Source of the DNA: Macrobrachium rosenbergii
Taxonomy: Eukaryota; Arthropoda; Malacostraca; Decapoda; Palaemonidae
Assembly: GCF_040412425.1 (NCBI RefSeq)
Contig: NC_089749.1
Span: 37,495,570-37,559,569 of the forward strand
Direction of reading: 5' to 3'
DNA length: 64,000 nt
Position 1 is the first letter of the stretch, and each line of letters begins with the position of its first letter. Shown piece by piece: positions 11,197 through 21,840 of the stretch. Under the pieces are notes generated by a model. It ran no database searches. It was not told where the DNA came from and was given only the letters and a program-made list of their open reading frames with translations. Made by a program: the position numbers and the translations under genes.

Positions 11197-11495
11197 CTGT
11201 GAGTACTGGTGGGGGGCGACGGGGCAGATGGTGGGCGCCTTGGGTCCTGTTGCTAACGGGAGGGACTGGCAGGAATTGGTGTTGAGGAGGCACTTCCGAC
11301 CGATGTCGACTGCCAGCCCGAAGTGGGCAAGGAAATCCGCACCCAGGAGCGGGGTCCTTACGTCCGCGACGACAAAGTCCCTGGAATATCTCCGGCTAAG
11401 GCTGGAGATCGACAGGAGCCTGGTGCCGTACGAAAGGATGGGGGACCCGTTGGCGGCCGTCAGGAAGGCAGCAGGGTCCAGTGCTCGTTTGCAGT
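11197..11495 (-). pseudogene. Truncated protease region of element 2
   Basis: Minus-strand sequence matches the protease C-terminal half and the linker of element 1 (about 5740-6030). The DTGA active site is absent because homology ends at about 11490, where an LTR begins. Confidence 0.7.
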
Positions 11496-11815
11496 TATAA
11501 GAGGTGCAAAAGAAACGAGCAGGTAAAAGTTACTGCTGATTTATTCAAGGTCCAAGTGGTTTATATAGCGGTTGTCTAGCATCGGGCCGCGGAAGACAAT
11601 GGAAGCAAGGGTGACCTGAGGTTGATAACAATTAATAAATAAATACAGCGAACGAGTACAATATACAATGAAACAATAGACAGAATTAAAGTTGAGTATA
11701 ATCTTGACATCTGCGAGAGAAGAAATACATGGTACACAGTTGATGAACAGATAAATAATTGCATACACAGTTTAAACAATTGAATTTTTATGTGACCTGG
11801 CCCGATGCGTGACGA
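11496..11815 (-). repeat. LTR shared between elements 2 and 3
   Basis: About 320 bp, minus orientation. It is preceded on its right by the 3' internal end of element 3, so it is the 3' LTR of element 3. It also sits where a 5' LTR of element 2 would be, but without a primer site. This is the pattern left by LTR-LTR recombination or internal deletion in a tandem pair. Confidence 0.82.
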
Positions 11816-11911
11816 ATCATAGGTACAAAGAAAATGGGCTGTCATCAAAGAAAACTTGCTTAGCGAGGACTTTACAAACAACATGATCAGCATAGACTGT
11901 ACAATGTGGCT

Positions 11912-14900
11912 TTACAAGTACTCCCCCCCCAAAGACGTAGGTAATGTCTGATTAATCAGCGTATCTGCTGGGGCGTTGAAGGGTGCCCCGCTGTGCGAGG
12001 ACAACGGAGGGACGTCCTGTGTGCGAGGGTGGCTGAATGTGGGTGTGGGCGGGCTTTTCCTGGGGCGGCCGCGTTTCCGCTTCTTGCGAGGGCCTGGTTG
12101 CAGCGGCGGAGGTTGCGGTGTGCTGACAGTTGTGTCCTCCTCCAGAAGGGCGGGCTTGACCCGGTCGATTGACACCCAATCGTTCCTCCCATGGAGTGCG
12201 AGCAGGAATGCCTTGCTGTTCTGCTCCAGCAAGTGGAAGGGCCCCTTGTAGGCCCTGGTCAGTGGCGGGTGGACGGCGTCATCCCTGATGAAGACGTGGG
12301 TAGTGGAGGCCAGCCCGGGCAGCGTGAAGGCGGCCGACCTGTTGGTATATGCTCTCTTGTAGGGGGCAAACTTGCCGACGATTTCGTGAAGCCTCTGGAC
12401 CGATGGGTTGTGGCGATCCTCTGTCACTAGTTCACCCGGGACCACGAGGGGCTTGCTATAGGTTTTCTCAGCTGCAGAAGGGGCGCCGTCGGCCCTGGGG
12501 GCGGTTCTCAACCCGAGGAGACCCATAGCAGCTGGTACTTCTAGTCCTCAGTGGTACAGAGGGCCATAAAGGACGTCTTCAGGGACCTGTGGAAACGCTC
12601 GACCAAGCCGTTGGCAACTGGGTTGTAGGCCGTGGTGGTGTGATGAGCAGTCCCCAGCAGCTGGGCCAGGGTAGACCACAATTCGGTCGTGATGTGGTCA
12701 GGGACACCGAAGTGGCTGATTCAGCTGGAGAGTAGGGCCTTTGGCGCAGGCGCTGGCGGTGGCTTCTTGCATTGGTGTGGCTTCAGGCCACCTTGTTGAG
12801 GGGTCTACCAACGTCAGGAGATATCTGGACCCACCCAACACGGAAAGGGGCCTGACGATGTCGATGTGCACATGGCCGAAATGCTGCCCTGGCTGCAGGA
12901 ACTCTCCTACCCCGGATTCAGTGTGTCGCCCGACCTTGCTGGTTTGGCAATACAGGCACTGTCTCGCCCAGGTCCTCGTGTCCTTCTGCACTCCATGCCA
13001 GACGAAATTCGCTGACAGCAGCTTGGCCGTTGTCCTGCCAGAGGGGTGTGACAGGCCGTGGATGATGTCGAATACCTGGCGGCGGCGGGAGGCTGGCACT
13101 AGGGGGCAGAGCTGACCAGTGCTGACGTCACAGAGGAGATTTGGGCCCCTGGGGGCGAGGGGCCCTCCACTTTTTGGGACGTGATGGCAGTCTTAGGCTG
13201 TCTCTGGATCGGCCTGCTCCTGGCAGGTCTTCTGTTGATTCCCAGCTGCACAGCATTCAGGGACCCTGGAGAGGGTGTTCCAGAAAGGTTTTTTCTGCCG
13301 GGAGGTACTTGATGGAGCAGGTGAACTCCGAATGGCCGGAATGCCATTGCTGCCTGGAGGACCATCGTCCCCACAGCTTGGTGAAGGCGTGGACCAGCGG
13401 TTGGTGGTCCGTATAGGCTCCTTGTGAAGGGCGTGCCCTCCAGGAGGAACCTGGAGGCAGTGCCAGACTGCTTAAACACTGCGCAGAGTTCCCTGTCGAA
13501 GGTGCTGGAGTAGGCCTCTGCGGGGTGAACTTCTTGCTGAAGAAGGTGATGGGCTGGGGCGCCGTTGATGACCTGCTCCAGGACAGCACCACAGGCGACG
13601 TTGCTGGCGTCCATTGTCAGCTGGAGGGGGCGCTGGGATCCTGGTGGGCCAAGGCGCTTGCCTCAGCGGGCGGCCTTCGGTCAGGAGAAGGTCTGCTGCT
13701 GGCTGGGTCCCACAACAAGGATTTTGGTCGGCCTTTCAGGGTCTCCGTCAAAGGGCCGTGGTGATGAACCTTCTGTAATAGTTCACCATCCCGAGAAATT
13801 GTTGGACCCTTATCGGAGGTGGGGACGGGAACCTGGTGATTTCTGCGACTTTGGATGTGAGTGGACGGACGCCATCTGGGGATACCCATCGTGGCCCAGG
13901 AAGTCGGCCTTCTATGAAAGGTGCATTTATCAAAACGGATGAGGCCGTTTTCCTGCAGGCACTGCAGGACTGCCCGATGTGTTTCTGGTGCTCCTTGTGG
14001 GACCTGGAAAATATAAGGATATCATCTTAGATGCAGAACTTTAGGTCCCCAGGATGCTGTCCATGAGCCAGCTGGAAAGTCACCCCAGCGTTCCTCAGGC
14101 TGAATGTAGAAAGGCAAACACATAGGACCCGAAATTGATGATGGCAGTCTTTGGTATATCCTCTAGCACGACAGGTACCTGAAAATAGGATTTTAAGAGA
14201 TCCAACTTTGTAAATATTTTGGCCTCGTGGAAGGAGGCCGTGAGGTCCTGCATGATCGACAGGGGATAATGGCCAGGTTCTGTTGCCAGGTTGAGTTGGC
14301 CAGGTTCTGTTGCCAGGTTGAGTCGCCTGTAGTCGCTGCAGGGTCTCCAGTAACCTTCTGTTTCTGCACCATGTGGAGAGGGACATCGCATAGGGCTCCG
14401 GGATTTGTTTGTGGACCTCCGGGAGGAGCTAACGGAGGAGGATCTCTCGCAACAGGCTTATCTCCCACTTCTTTTTACTGGTGTCCATGTCTGGGATGGT
14501 GAGGAGGTTTTTGATCATGCCCCATGACTCCATGATGCTCTGATCCTGCCGCGGGTTGATGGCAGGTCGAGGCGCGGCGGCCCGCTTTATCCGCAACCTG
14601 GCAAGCATGTCTGGAGGAGGTTTTCTTCAGGAGGTGGTAGGTAAGGGCATGCTTCAGACACCCACAGGACGAGCTTACTGTAGATCTCCTCCGGTTGAGT
14701 ACTATATCCGCCTGCAGCACCTCGTTGTTAAGATCCGCAATCCTGAACTGGCTCTCGACCCTGTAGCCACGCCGACGGATTCCCCTGCGTGAACGGTGGC
14801 AGCTTTATGGCTAGGGCGGCCCTGGATTGGCCCGCGGGCCTGAGGAGAGTGCGGGGCGTGGGCAGGGGTGTGGAGGAGCGTGAGAGCCTCAGCACAGGGA

Positions 14901-15000
14901 CGGGCGCGGGTGATATGGGAGGGAGGTATACCTCCGAATCCGCGAGGTCAGCGTTAATTGAACGAGGGAGGGGATGTCTGCGTCCATACTCGCTCTGTGC
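11912..15000 (-). pseudogene. Degenerate gag-pol of element 3
   Basis: Gag reads from about 14990 down to about 14480 (a proline-rich start, then a KLPPF-like segment). Protease and the gag zinc box are not recoverable: sequence passes quickly to reverse transcriptase at about 14390. Reverse transcriptase lies at 14390-13620; the YVDD site near 14025 has lost bases so that a stop precedes DD. RNase H is at 13614-13260, the integrase zinc domain and first catalytic region at 13100-12700, and the C-terminal domain at 12526-11912. At least eight frame breaks are visible. No functional product is expected. Confidence 0.82.
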
Positions 15001-15211
15001 CCTCTTATATGGAGTAGGGTACTCACGTCAAAACGCACTTGGGAGCGCGCCGTGTGAGTCCGCTAATGACGCTGGTGATTTTGCCGACGAGAGTCAGCAC
15101 GCCCAAACGCTGGTTCAGCGCCGTGTTTAGTCCGCTAAGGGCAAAAGTAAGTTCCTGAAGCGAAGACTGAATCGCCGTATGGGTCCGCTAATGGCTTCGG
15201 GAACCACTGCA

Positions 15212-15221
15212 GGGGTCACCA
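15212..15221 (-). promoter_or_regulatory. Primer binding site of element 3
   Basis: On minus this is TGGTGACCCC, one base inside the 5' LTR, identical to the site in element 1. Confidence 0.75.
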
Positions 15222-15222
15222 C

Positions 15223-15545
15223 TATAAGAGTTGCAAAAGAAACGAGCAGGTAAAAGTTACTGCTAATTTATTCAAGGTCCAGGCAGTTTATATAGTGGCC
15301 GACTGGCGTCGGACCGCGGGAGACAATGGAAGCAAGGGTGACCTGAGGTCGATAACAATTAATAAATAAATACAGTGAATGAGTACAATATAACCTAAAA
15401 TGTAACAATAGACAGAATTAAAGTTGAGTATAATCTTGGCGCCTGCGAAAGAAGAAATACACAGTACACAGTTGATGAGCAGATAAATAATTGTATATAC
15501 AGTTTAACAATTGAAAATTTACGTGACCTGGCCCGATTGCGTGAC
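15223..15545 (-). repeat. 5' LTR of element 3
   Basis: Same family as 11496-11815, with shared motifs across its length. A polyadenylation AATAAA-type signal and a TATATAA-like box are present in minus orientation. Confidence 0.85.
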
Positions 15546-15655
15546 GAATCGTAAGTACAAAGAAAATGGGCCGTCATCAAAGAAAACTTGCTTAGCGAGG
15601 ACTTTACAAACAACATGATCAGCAGAGACTGTACAAGATGGCTTTACAAACTAAA
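15546..15655 (-). mobile_element. 3' internal stub of a further CsRn1-type copy
   Basis: About 110 bp nearly identical to 11816-11925, the segment upstream of the 3' LTR. Homology stops at about 15651. So the LTR at 15223-15545 is also flanked by 3'-end sequence, implying an original tandem chain LTR-body-LTR-body. Confidence 0.7.
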
Positions 15656-16099
15656 CGCCCAGCTTGGATGAAGGACTACGAAGGTGGAAAATAGATTGCA
15701 TTCTGTTTGCTGAGCTATTATTAAGTTTTGCTTCCATTAACCATTCCTTGCTGGTTTTTTTTTATTTTTCTCTCTTTGCTTTGCCTTTTCTTGATTGTGA
15801 TGTCCTTGGTTTGTCTCTATTCTTGAGTTTGAGTATACCTATGTTTGCAGGTAATGCGTAGCTTGGAGGGGGATGTAGGATAAGTGTGTATCATGTTGCT
15901 GATATCAGTAATACTACTGAAAGGAATGTTGTTATGTCTATGGTAAGGCAAGCAACGCATTACCCAACTCCGTCCGCGCCAAGATTTTGGTGCGAACGTC
16001 AGTTACCATGTACCCACCACAGGATTAAGACGTTTCTGTAATAAACCATCAACACGGGAATAGTGCCTCTTACTTACCCTGCCCATAGAGTATCCTACA
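15656..16099 (+). mobile_element. 3' end of an unrelated LTR retroelement
   Basis: A purine tract (GGAGGGGGA) ends at 15873 and is followed by a 226-bp LTR, 15874-16099. The LTR begins TGTAGGATA and ends TATCCTACA, perfect 9-bp inverted ends. An AATAAA signal lies inside it. The coding part and 5' LTR are absent. No target duplication is seen. Confidence 0.65.
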
Positions 16100-16381
16100 C
16101 TAGTGTTTGATTTCTTATTTTCCAGAAGATTTATTTAATGTTTTTAAAGTGAATACTTTCTTTTTCAAAACAAGAGGGATGTTAAAATAATTGATATTTC
16201 TATAATTATTTAGTTAATATATGTAATTGTGTAACGATGCGAGACCTACGTCGTTCTTGTAAAGATGCATTACCACGCCTGGTTTGTGATCGACGCATGT
16301 GTAGACAATAATATACAGATACCAATAAATGGAGATCGTTACCCCACATGTTTCCGTTTTGCCCACCTTTATTAGCGATTA

Positions 16382-19300
16382 TTAATCGAATGGAACCCCA
16401 ATACTTAAAACAACCTTCACATGATTCCAATGAACTACCCTTTCCTTTAGATCATTCTCGTTAATAATTCTAAGCTTTTTTAATTTTAACACTTCTAATA
16501 CTTTATAAGGACCATGAAATTTAGGAGAAACCTTTACATTAGGACCTCCTGGAATATGATTCTGAACATATACCTGAGCACCTACTATAATGTCTGGTTT
16601 AGTCGCATTTTTGTCATAGTACTTTGCGTGAATTTTATGATATTCATTAAGTCTAGTCCTCGTTTGTTTGATCGTTTCATAAGTACGTCTAGTTTTCCAT
16701 GCAATATAGTCATCATAATTATAAGATGTAGCAGGGTATTAGGTAGTCTCTTCTGATATCCATACAATAAGTAGTGTGGTGATTCTCCTATTGTCTCATT
16801 TACAGTATTGTTTATAGTAAACTAAATCCCAGTTTCTGTATTAGGTTTAACTAAAGTTTTCAGGATATCCTTTATTTTACGATTTGTTCTTTCTACTGCT
16901 CCATTTGAACTTGGTTTATATGCTGTTATTTGACATTTATTTATCTCGTAAAATTCACATAGTTTTCTTAAAAGCTCACTAGTAAATTCAGGTGCGTTAT
17001 CAGAAAGAAGAACTTGTGGACATGAATGTCTCGTGATAATTCTAGATTTAAGAGCTTCTGCTACTGTAATTGCATCTCTATTTCTTACTGGTACAATCTC
17101 TACATATCTGGTTAGATAGTCTAGAAAGACTAGTATTTGTTTATTCCCTCTAACAACGGTAGGGAATGGACCTAAAAAGTCCATTGACACGACCTGGAAC
17201 GGGTTCAGCTTCCGATGGATATTTTTCAAGTGGAGCCTTTGGATTAACGTTACTCTTATTTCTATTACAAACTACACAATTTTATACAAAGTTCTTGGCA
17301 TCTTCACTATAATGTGGCCAAAAATAATTTCTGGCTATGATTCTACTTGTCTTTTTAATTTCTGGATGTCCTGCTAACTTGTATGAGTCGGTTAGTTCTA
17401 AAACTTCTCTGATTAGTGTTTTTGGGATGTATAAACGAGAATAACCATTCTTCTCTGTTGGTCTTTTATACAATAAACCATTTATCCATAGAAAATCAGG
17501 TTTTAAAGATTCATCTGTCATTAACTGTCCTATTATCTGCCTGATTTCTGCATCATTTCCTTGTTGTATTTGTACTCTTTCTAAGTCTAAGTCTACTACT
17601 TGACAGCTAAAACAAAAGGTATTAGTGGTAATGCATTTCTCTGTTTCTTCTTGGGATCTGGATAATGCATCTGCTAGTGTATTAAATTTTCCTGGGATAT
17701 ATCTGAATTCTGGAGTAAATTCTAACACACTAATGAACCATCTATTGAACTTCATGTTATTTGTAAAAGTTCTCTTCTTAAACAAATCACGAATGGGTTT
17801 GTGATCAGTAAGTACATTGACTTTATGCCCTAGAAGTATGTGCCTAAATTTCTTTAATCCCCAGTATAATGCTAAACATTCCCTTTCTATTGTGCTATAA
17901 TTTCTCTCTGCTGCATTTAAGACTCTACTGGCATAGTATACTGCCCTCATTCTGGTTTGGTCCTTTTGCAATAATACAACCCCTAGCCCTGTACTTGAGG
18001 AGTCACAGGCTAAGTAGAAGTCTTTGGAGAAATCTGGGTAGACTAATACAGGATTCCTTGTCATTTTCCTCTTTAGTGTTTGGAAGGATGTCTCTTGCTC
18101 TTTATTCCATTCATATTTGACATCCTTCTTTGTTAATTCTGTTAATGGTTTGGCTATTGTAGCAAAATCCTTGAAAGGTCTATAGTAGCCTACCATTCCT
18201 AGGAATCGTCTCAATGCTTTCAAATTTGTAGGAGCTGGATATTCAACTGTTGCCTTTATCTTGCCTGCTTGCATTCGCAGTCCATCTTCACTAACTACAT
18301 GACCTAAGTATTCCAAGGATTTCATTAAGAATTGACATTTCTTTAGTTTGATTTTTAGTCCTGCTCTTCTTAATCGTTCCAGGACTATTTGTAAAGTTTT
18401 GAGGTGACTTTCTAAATCTTTACTAAAAATGATAACATCATCTAAGTAAACTGCAACATTTTCTATATCCCCTAGTATTTGTAGCATTAATCTAACAAAC
18501 GTTAAAGGAGCCGAAGTGAGTCCAAATGGCATGACTTCAAATTGTAAGTGTTCTTTCTGTGTGCTGAAGGCTGTGTATGGTTTCGACTCTTAGTCTAAAG
18601 GTACTTGCCAATACCCACTCATCAAATCTAAGGATGAAAAGATTTTTGCACCTCCTAATTGAGCTATCATATCTTGAATTACTGGCATTGGCATTCTATC
18701 TGGGATGGTGTTGGAATTTAACTTTCTATAATCTATCACAAATCTCCTATTTCCATCTTTTTTTTGGAACAAGTAGCAATGGAGAATTATATGGATTTGG
18801 AAGGAATGACTACCCCATCTTTCTTCATTTCTTCTATCAAATTATCAACTATGGGTCTTTGGCTTATTGGTAATCTGTAATTAAGAATAAAGAATGGTTT
18901 TGCTCCATCATCTAACAAAATTCTATGTTGTAGGACATTTGTTCTGCCTAATCTATCTCCTTCTATAGCTATTACATCTCTGTATTTTTCTAATACTTGA
19001 ATTAATTTATTTTTGTTTTCTGGGAAATCTATTTTATTCATCTCTTTGCTTAATTCAGACCTTTAACCAGTTACAGAGAAAAATGCTTTTCCTTCCAGTG
19101 TTAGTAAAGGATTGTTAATAGGCATTCCTTTGCAAAAGACAATGCCTGCATATAGTGTTAGTTTGTTATCTGAGTAGTTTTGGACATGAACTTCACAAGT
19201 ATTAGCCTTCATGTGGACAAATAAATTATCCATTCTGACAAAATCTGGCAATTCTTCATTTAATAGCAGAACGTCTTTAACTTCTATCTCTTCTTTTCCC

Positions 19301-20220
19301 CTTAAATGTATTTTTGTTAAACACTCTGGATGCAAAATTACTTGTCTATTATGTATGAACTGTACTTTATTATCATCAGCATTGCTTACGCAACATATTT
19401 CTTCATCTTCTATATCTGCAAAATAACAATGTTCTGCATATTCACTAGCTTCTTTAGTTACTGCTATTACATTACTTATATCTACTTTATTTATTTTATT
19501 TAATAACAATACTTCATTTAGTAATTTCCCTTCATTATCACAACTTATTACTACATTGCTATAGCTATCGGTATTTATCTCTGTATATTTATCAGTATAG
19601 GCGCCTTGTTGTTCGTTATATTCAGAATCTCGGTGATCACCTTTATTTATATCTGGGTCATTTCTTTCTTTGTAGTATATAGTTTCTTGATGGGCACATC
19701 TTGGTTTTCTATTCTGTAATTGTGGGAGTTCCTCTTTTCCACTTTATCTTGATTGTTCTCTTGATGGTAATTTATTTTATGTATGTCTTTCTCGCTTGTC
19801 GAAGCCGTCTCAGACAAATTGATCAGATTTGGGTGAAACTTTTCTTCTTCAAGCATAAAGCATACGCTCCTTTGATTATCCTGTTTCAGGCTAATTCTTC
19901 CTTCTCTGCAGTCCAGGATGATTCCACATCTCTTCATTAGATTAAATGAGAACAATACTTGTGCGGGAAAAAATCTGTCTTCTAGAACTACAAAACTTTC
20001 AGCAGATTTATTTGACGAAATGTCTATTTCTAAGTTCACATTTCCTAAACTTTTAATCTGTTTACAGTACCCGCTACTCTCTTTATTATTCTGCTTTGAC
20101 CCTGAATTAGCGTTTCTTTAACGCCTAAGTATTTGGTTCATGTATGTTTACCGATTATGTTTACAGTACTACCTGAATCCATAAGCACAGTGCATATCTT
20201 TTTATTTATGGGAACCTTAA
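16382..20220 (-). pseudogene. Pol of element B, few lesions
   Basis: From the right: protease with MDSGSTVNII motif at about 20160-20195 and flap/core to 19650; a linker domain at 19509-19063; reverse transcriptase 19041-18000 with FVIDYRKLN, SSLDLMSGYWQV and catalytic YLDD at about 18437-18448; RNase H about 18010-17640 with ERECLALYWGLKKF; integrase zinc domain 17400-17250 (H and C pairs readable), core 17229-16822 with MDFLG, SDNAPEF and GAVERTN; then a GPY/F-like module (KFHGPYKV) ending in a stop at 16382. Lesions include stops near 18593 and 17282 and frameshifts near 17225 and 16715. Otherwise it is close to a working polyprotein, so the insertion is probably younger than elements 1-3. 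Confidence 0.85.
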
Positions 20221-20395
20221 TGATAGGTAAATCCTTTCTGGTTATTTCTTCTTCGTTCAATGACAATACTACTTCTTTGCTCTGCAGATAGGACAATGCG
20301 GATGAACCTTCACTCCCCCTTTTTGCTAATTCTTCTATTTTTATATTATCTTCTTGAAGGGACTATCTTGCTGTCTTATGTGTAGGGATAATTTG

Positions 20396-21740
20396 TCATT
20401 GACTTAAAGACTTATTTGATGCTGAGCGATTGCTGCTTAATTCAACTACTTCTTTATTTCCTTCTTGTGTTCCGAACCAGCAATTCCTGGTTAAATGTCC
20501 TACTTTCTTGCAAATCGTGCAAATTCTAGGCCTTCTGCACTTGTTTGTAGAATGATTTGTATACCCGCAGTTTTCACAGGCTGTCTTTGGTCTCGCTCCT
20601 TGAGCGGAATAGTTCACTTGGGTTGATTTATTTGTGTTTGAGAGTTGACCATATTTATAGGATTTGGGAGGACCACTCTTTGTTTATGTCTTCCTTTCTG
20701 GTTTGGATTCCATTTTCTTTTAGTATTTTGGGCATATTTTCCTTGAAAGGTAGTTGGTCTATTCCCTACTTGTCTGGAATTATCATAGATCTTATTATTC
20801 ATTTTAAAAGTAGGATTATTATTTCTGCCTTTCCTTTCATTTTGTGCTTCTGTTATTCCTATTTAAAATTCCTTGGAGAGATTTATCTCTTTCTTTTGTA
20901 TTTCTTCTCATCATCTTTTGTTTAATGTTTGAAGGCTGTCTTTCTGTGGATCAATTTTATTTTTTCTGAAAGCCTTCTTTTCTTGGCTCTTCTCCAAAAA
21001 CGGCATTTATATTGTTCCAAATGACAAGTAATTTAAAACATGTCTTATCAGGCGGATCCAGATACCTCCTCACGGTGGTAGACCGTTCGGACGAGGTGGC
21101 CCGGAAGCCACACCCATGCAAGAAGCCACCGCCAGCGCGTGCGCTGAGGCCCTGCTCTCCAGTTGGGTTAGCCGCCGGCGTAGCTCAACTAAATTATTGT
21201 CATTATCCCAAACTGATCTTATCTCCTATAGTAATGCCCTGTTTTTGAGGACCGCCCCCAGAGCCGACGGCACCCCATAAGTTTTCTGTTATTTTATCTA
21301 TTGCATTCTCCACTAACTGCCCTTACAGATTAGCTATTGTTTTATATTGTGGTTAAGAAATCTAGTTATGTTATATAAACTGTCAGTCTTATTTACTGGT
21401 TCCCAACGAGTGATAAACAAATTTCTTTAAATTCTACATAGTTATTAAGTTTGTAAAACTTGTACGTTCACTGCATGGAATTCAAGTTTTCCATTGTCTC
21501 TCACGGCGTCACCATGTTCTGAACTTTTACGAGCATTTCAAGGCTTCATTTATAAATTTAGCTCTTTCATCTGTTATTCCCCTGAAATTATGGATCAGAC
21601 TATCTGCATCTGCATTATAGAGCCAATGATTTACTGTATAAGATTCGAGTCGACTTTTGTCAGGATTTGAATCATCCATATTATTGCTTAAGTAATCCAC
21701 AGAAGGGTGATAAACAAATTTCTTTGAATTCCGCATTTAC
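20396..21740 (-). pseudogene. Gag C-terminal half of element B, two zinc knuckles
   Basis: Minus-strand frame 20617-20396 holds two C-x2-C-x4-H-x4-C knuckles in tandem, the RNA-binding nucleocapsid motif. A basic, glutamine- and asparagine-rich linker lies at 20802-20614. A further gag-like frame (69 codons) is at 21736-21527. Between them lies foreign CsRn1 sequence. Confidence 0.75.
21048..21278 (+). mobile_element. CsRn1 integrase patches inside element B gag
   Basis: 21048-21180 matches element 1 at about 7797-7915 (GSRYLLTVVDR region). 21247-21278 matches about 8128-8155 (the GLRTAPRADG region). They are GC-rich islands on + within AT-rich minus-strand gag DNA, in the correct CsRn1 order, separated by about 66 bp of AT-rich sequence. 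Confidence 0.7.
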
Positions 21741-21840
21741 TAAGTTTGCTAAAACCTGGATTCAGAGTTTTGTAAATTGTGTTCTGAACTTATGAAGGTT
21801 CATTTATTTTAGCTCTTTCATCAATTATTCCCCTATTATT
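21412..21840 (-). repeat. Degenerate tandem duplication in element B gag
   Basis: A GATAAACAAATTTCTTT-type stretch recurs at 21412 and 21709, and a TTCTGAACTT...CTCTTTCATC-type stretch at about 21517 and 21781. Offsets are roughly 265-297 bp with internal length changes. Confidence 0.55.

Larger units (their letters stand above)
8647..11495 (-). mobile_element. Ty3/gypsy element 2, CsRn1-like, minus strand, gag lost
   Basis: Reads right to left: a partial protease near 11490-11200, reverse transcriptase and RNase H, integrase, C-terminal tail, then a non-coding 3' end at about 8650-8760 with a poly-C run. Gag and the protease active site are missing. The coding sequence begins abruptly at about 11490, next to the LTR at 11496-11815. 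On its 3' side only about nine bases of its own LTR edge remain before the oppositely oriented LTR of element 1. Confidence 0.85.
11496..15545 (-). mobile_element. Ty3/gypsy element 3, CsRn1-like, two LTRs, minus strand
   Basis: LTRs at 11496-11815 and 15223-15545, with primer site at 15212-15221 (minus). The full internal order gag to integrase is present but riddled with small deletions and frameshifts, more than in element 2. Confidence 0.85.

Noticed and set aside
15860..16110. Target-site duplication around the LTR at 15874-16099
   Set aside because: The flanking bases (GGGGGA and CTAG) do not match; the left flank is element sequence, so none is expected for a truncated copy.
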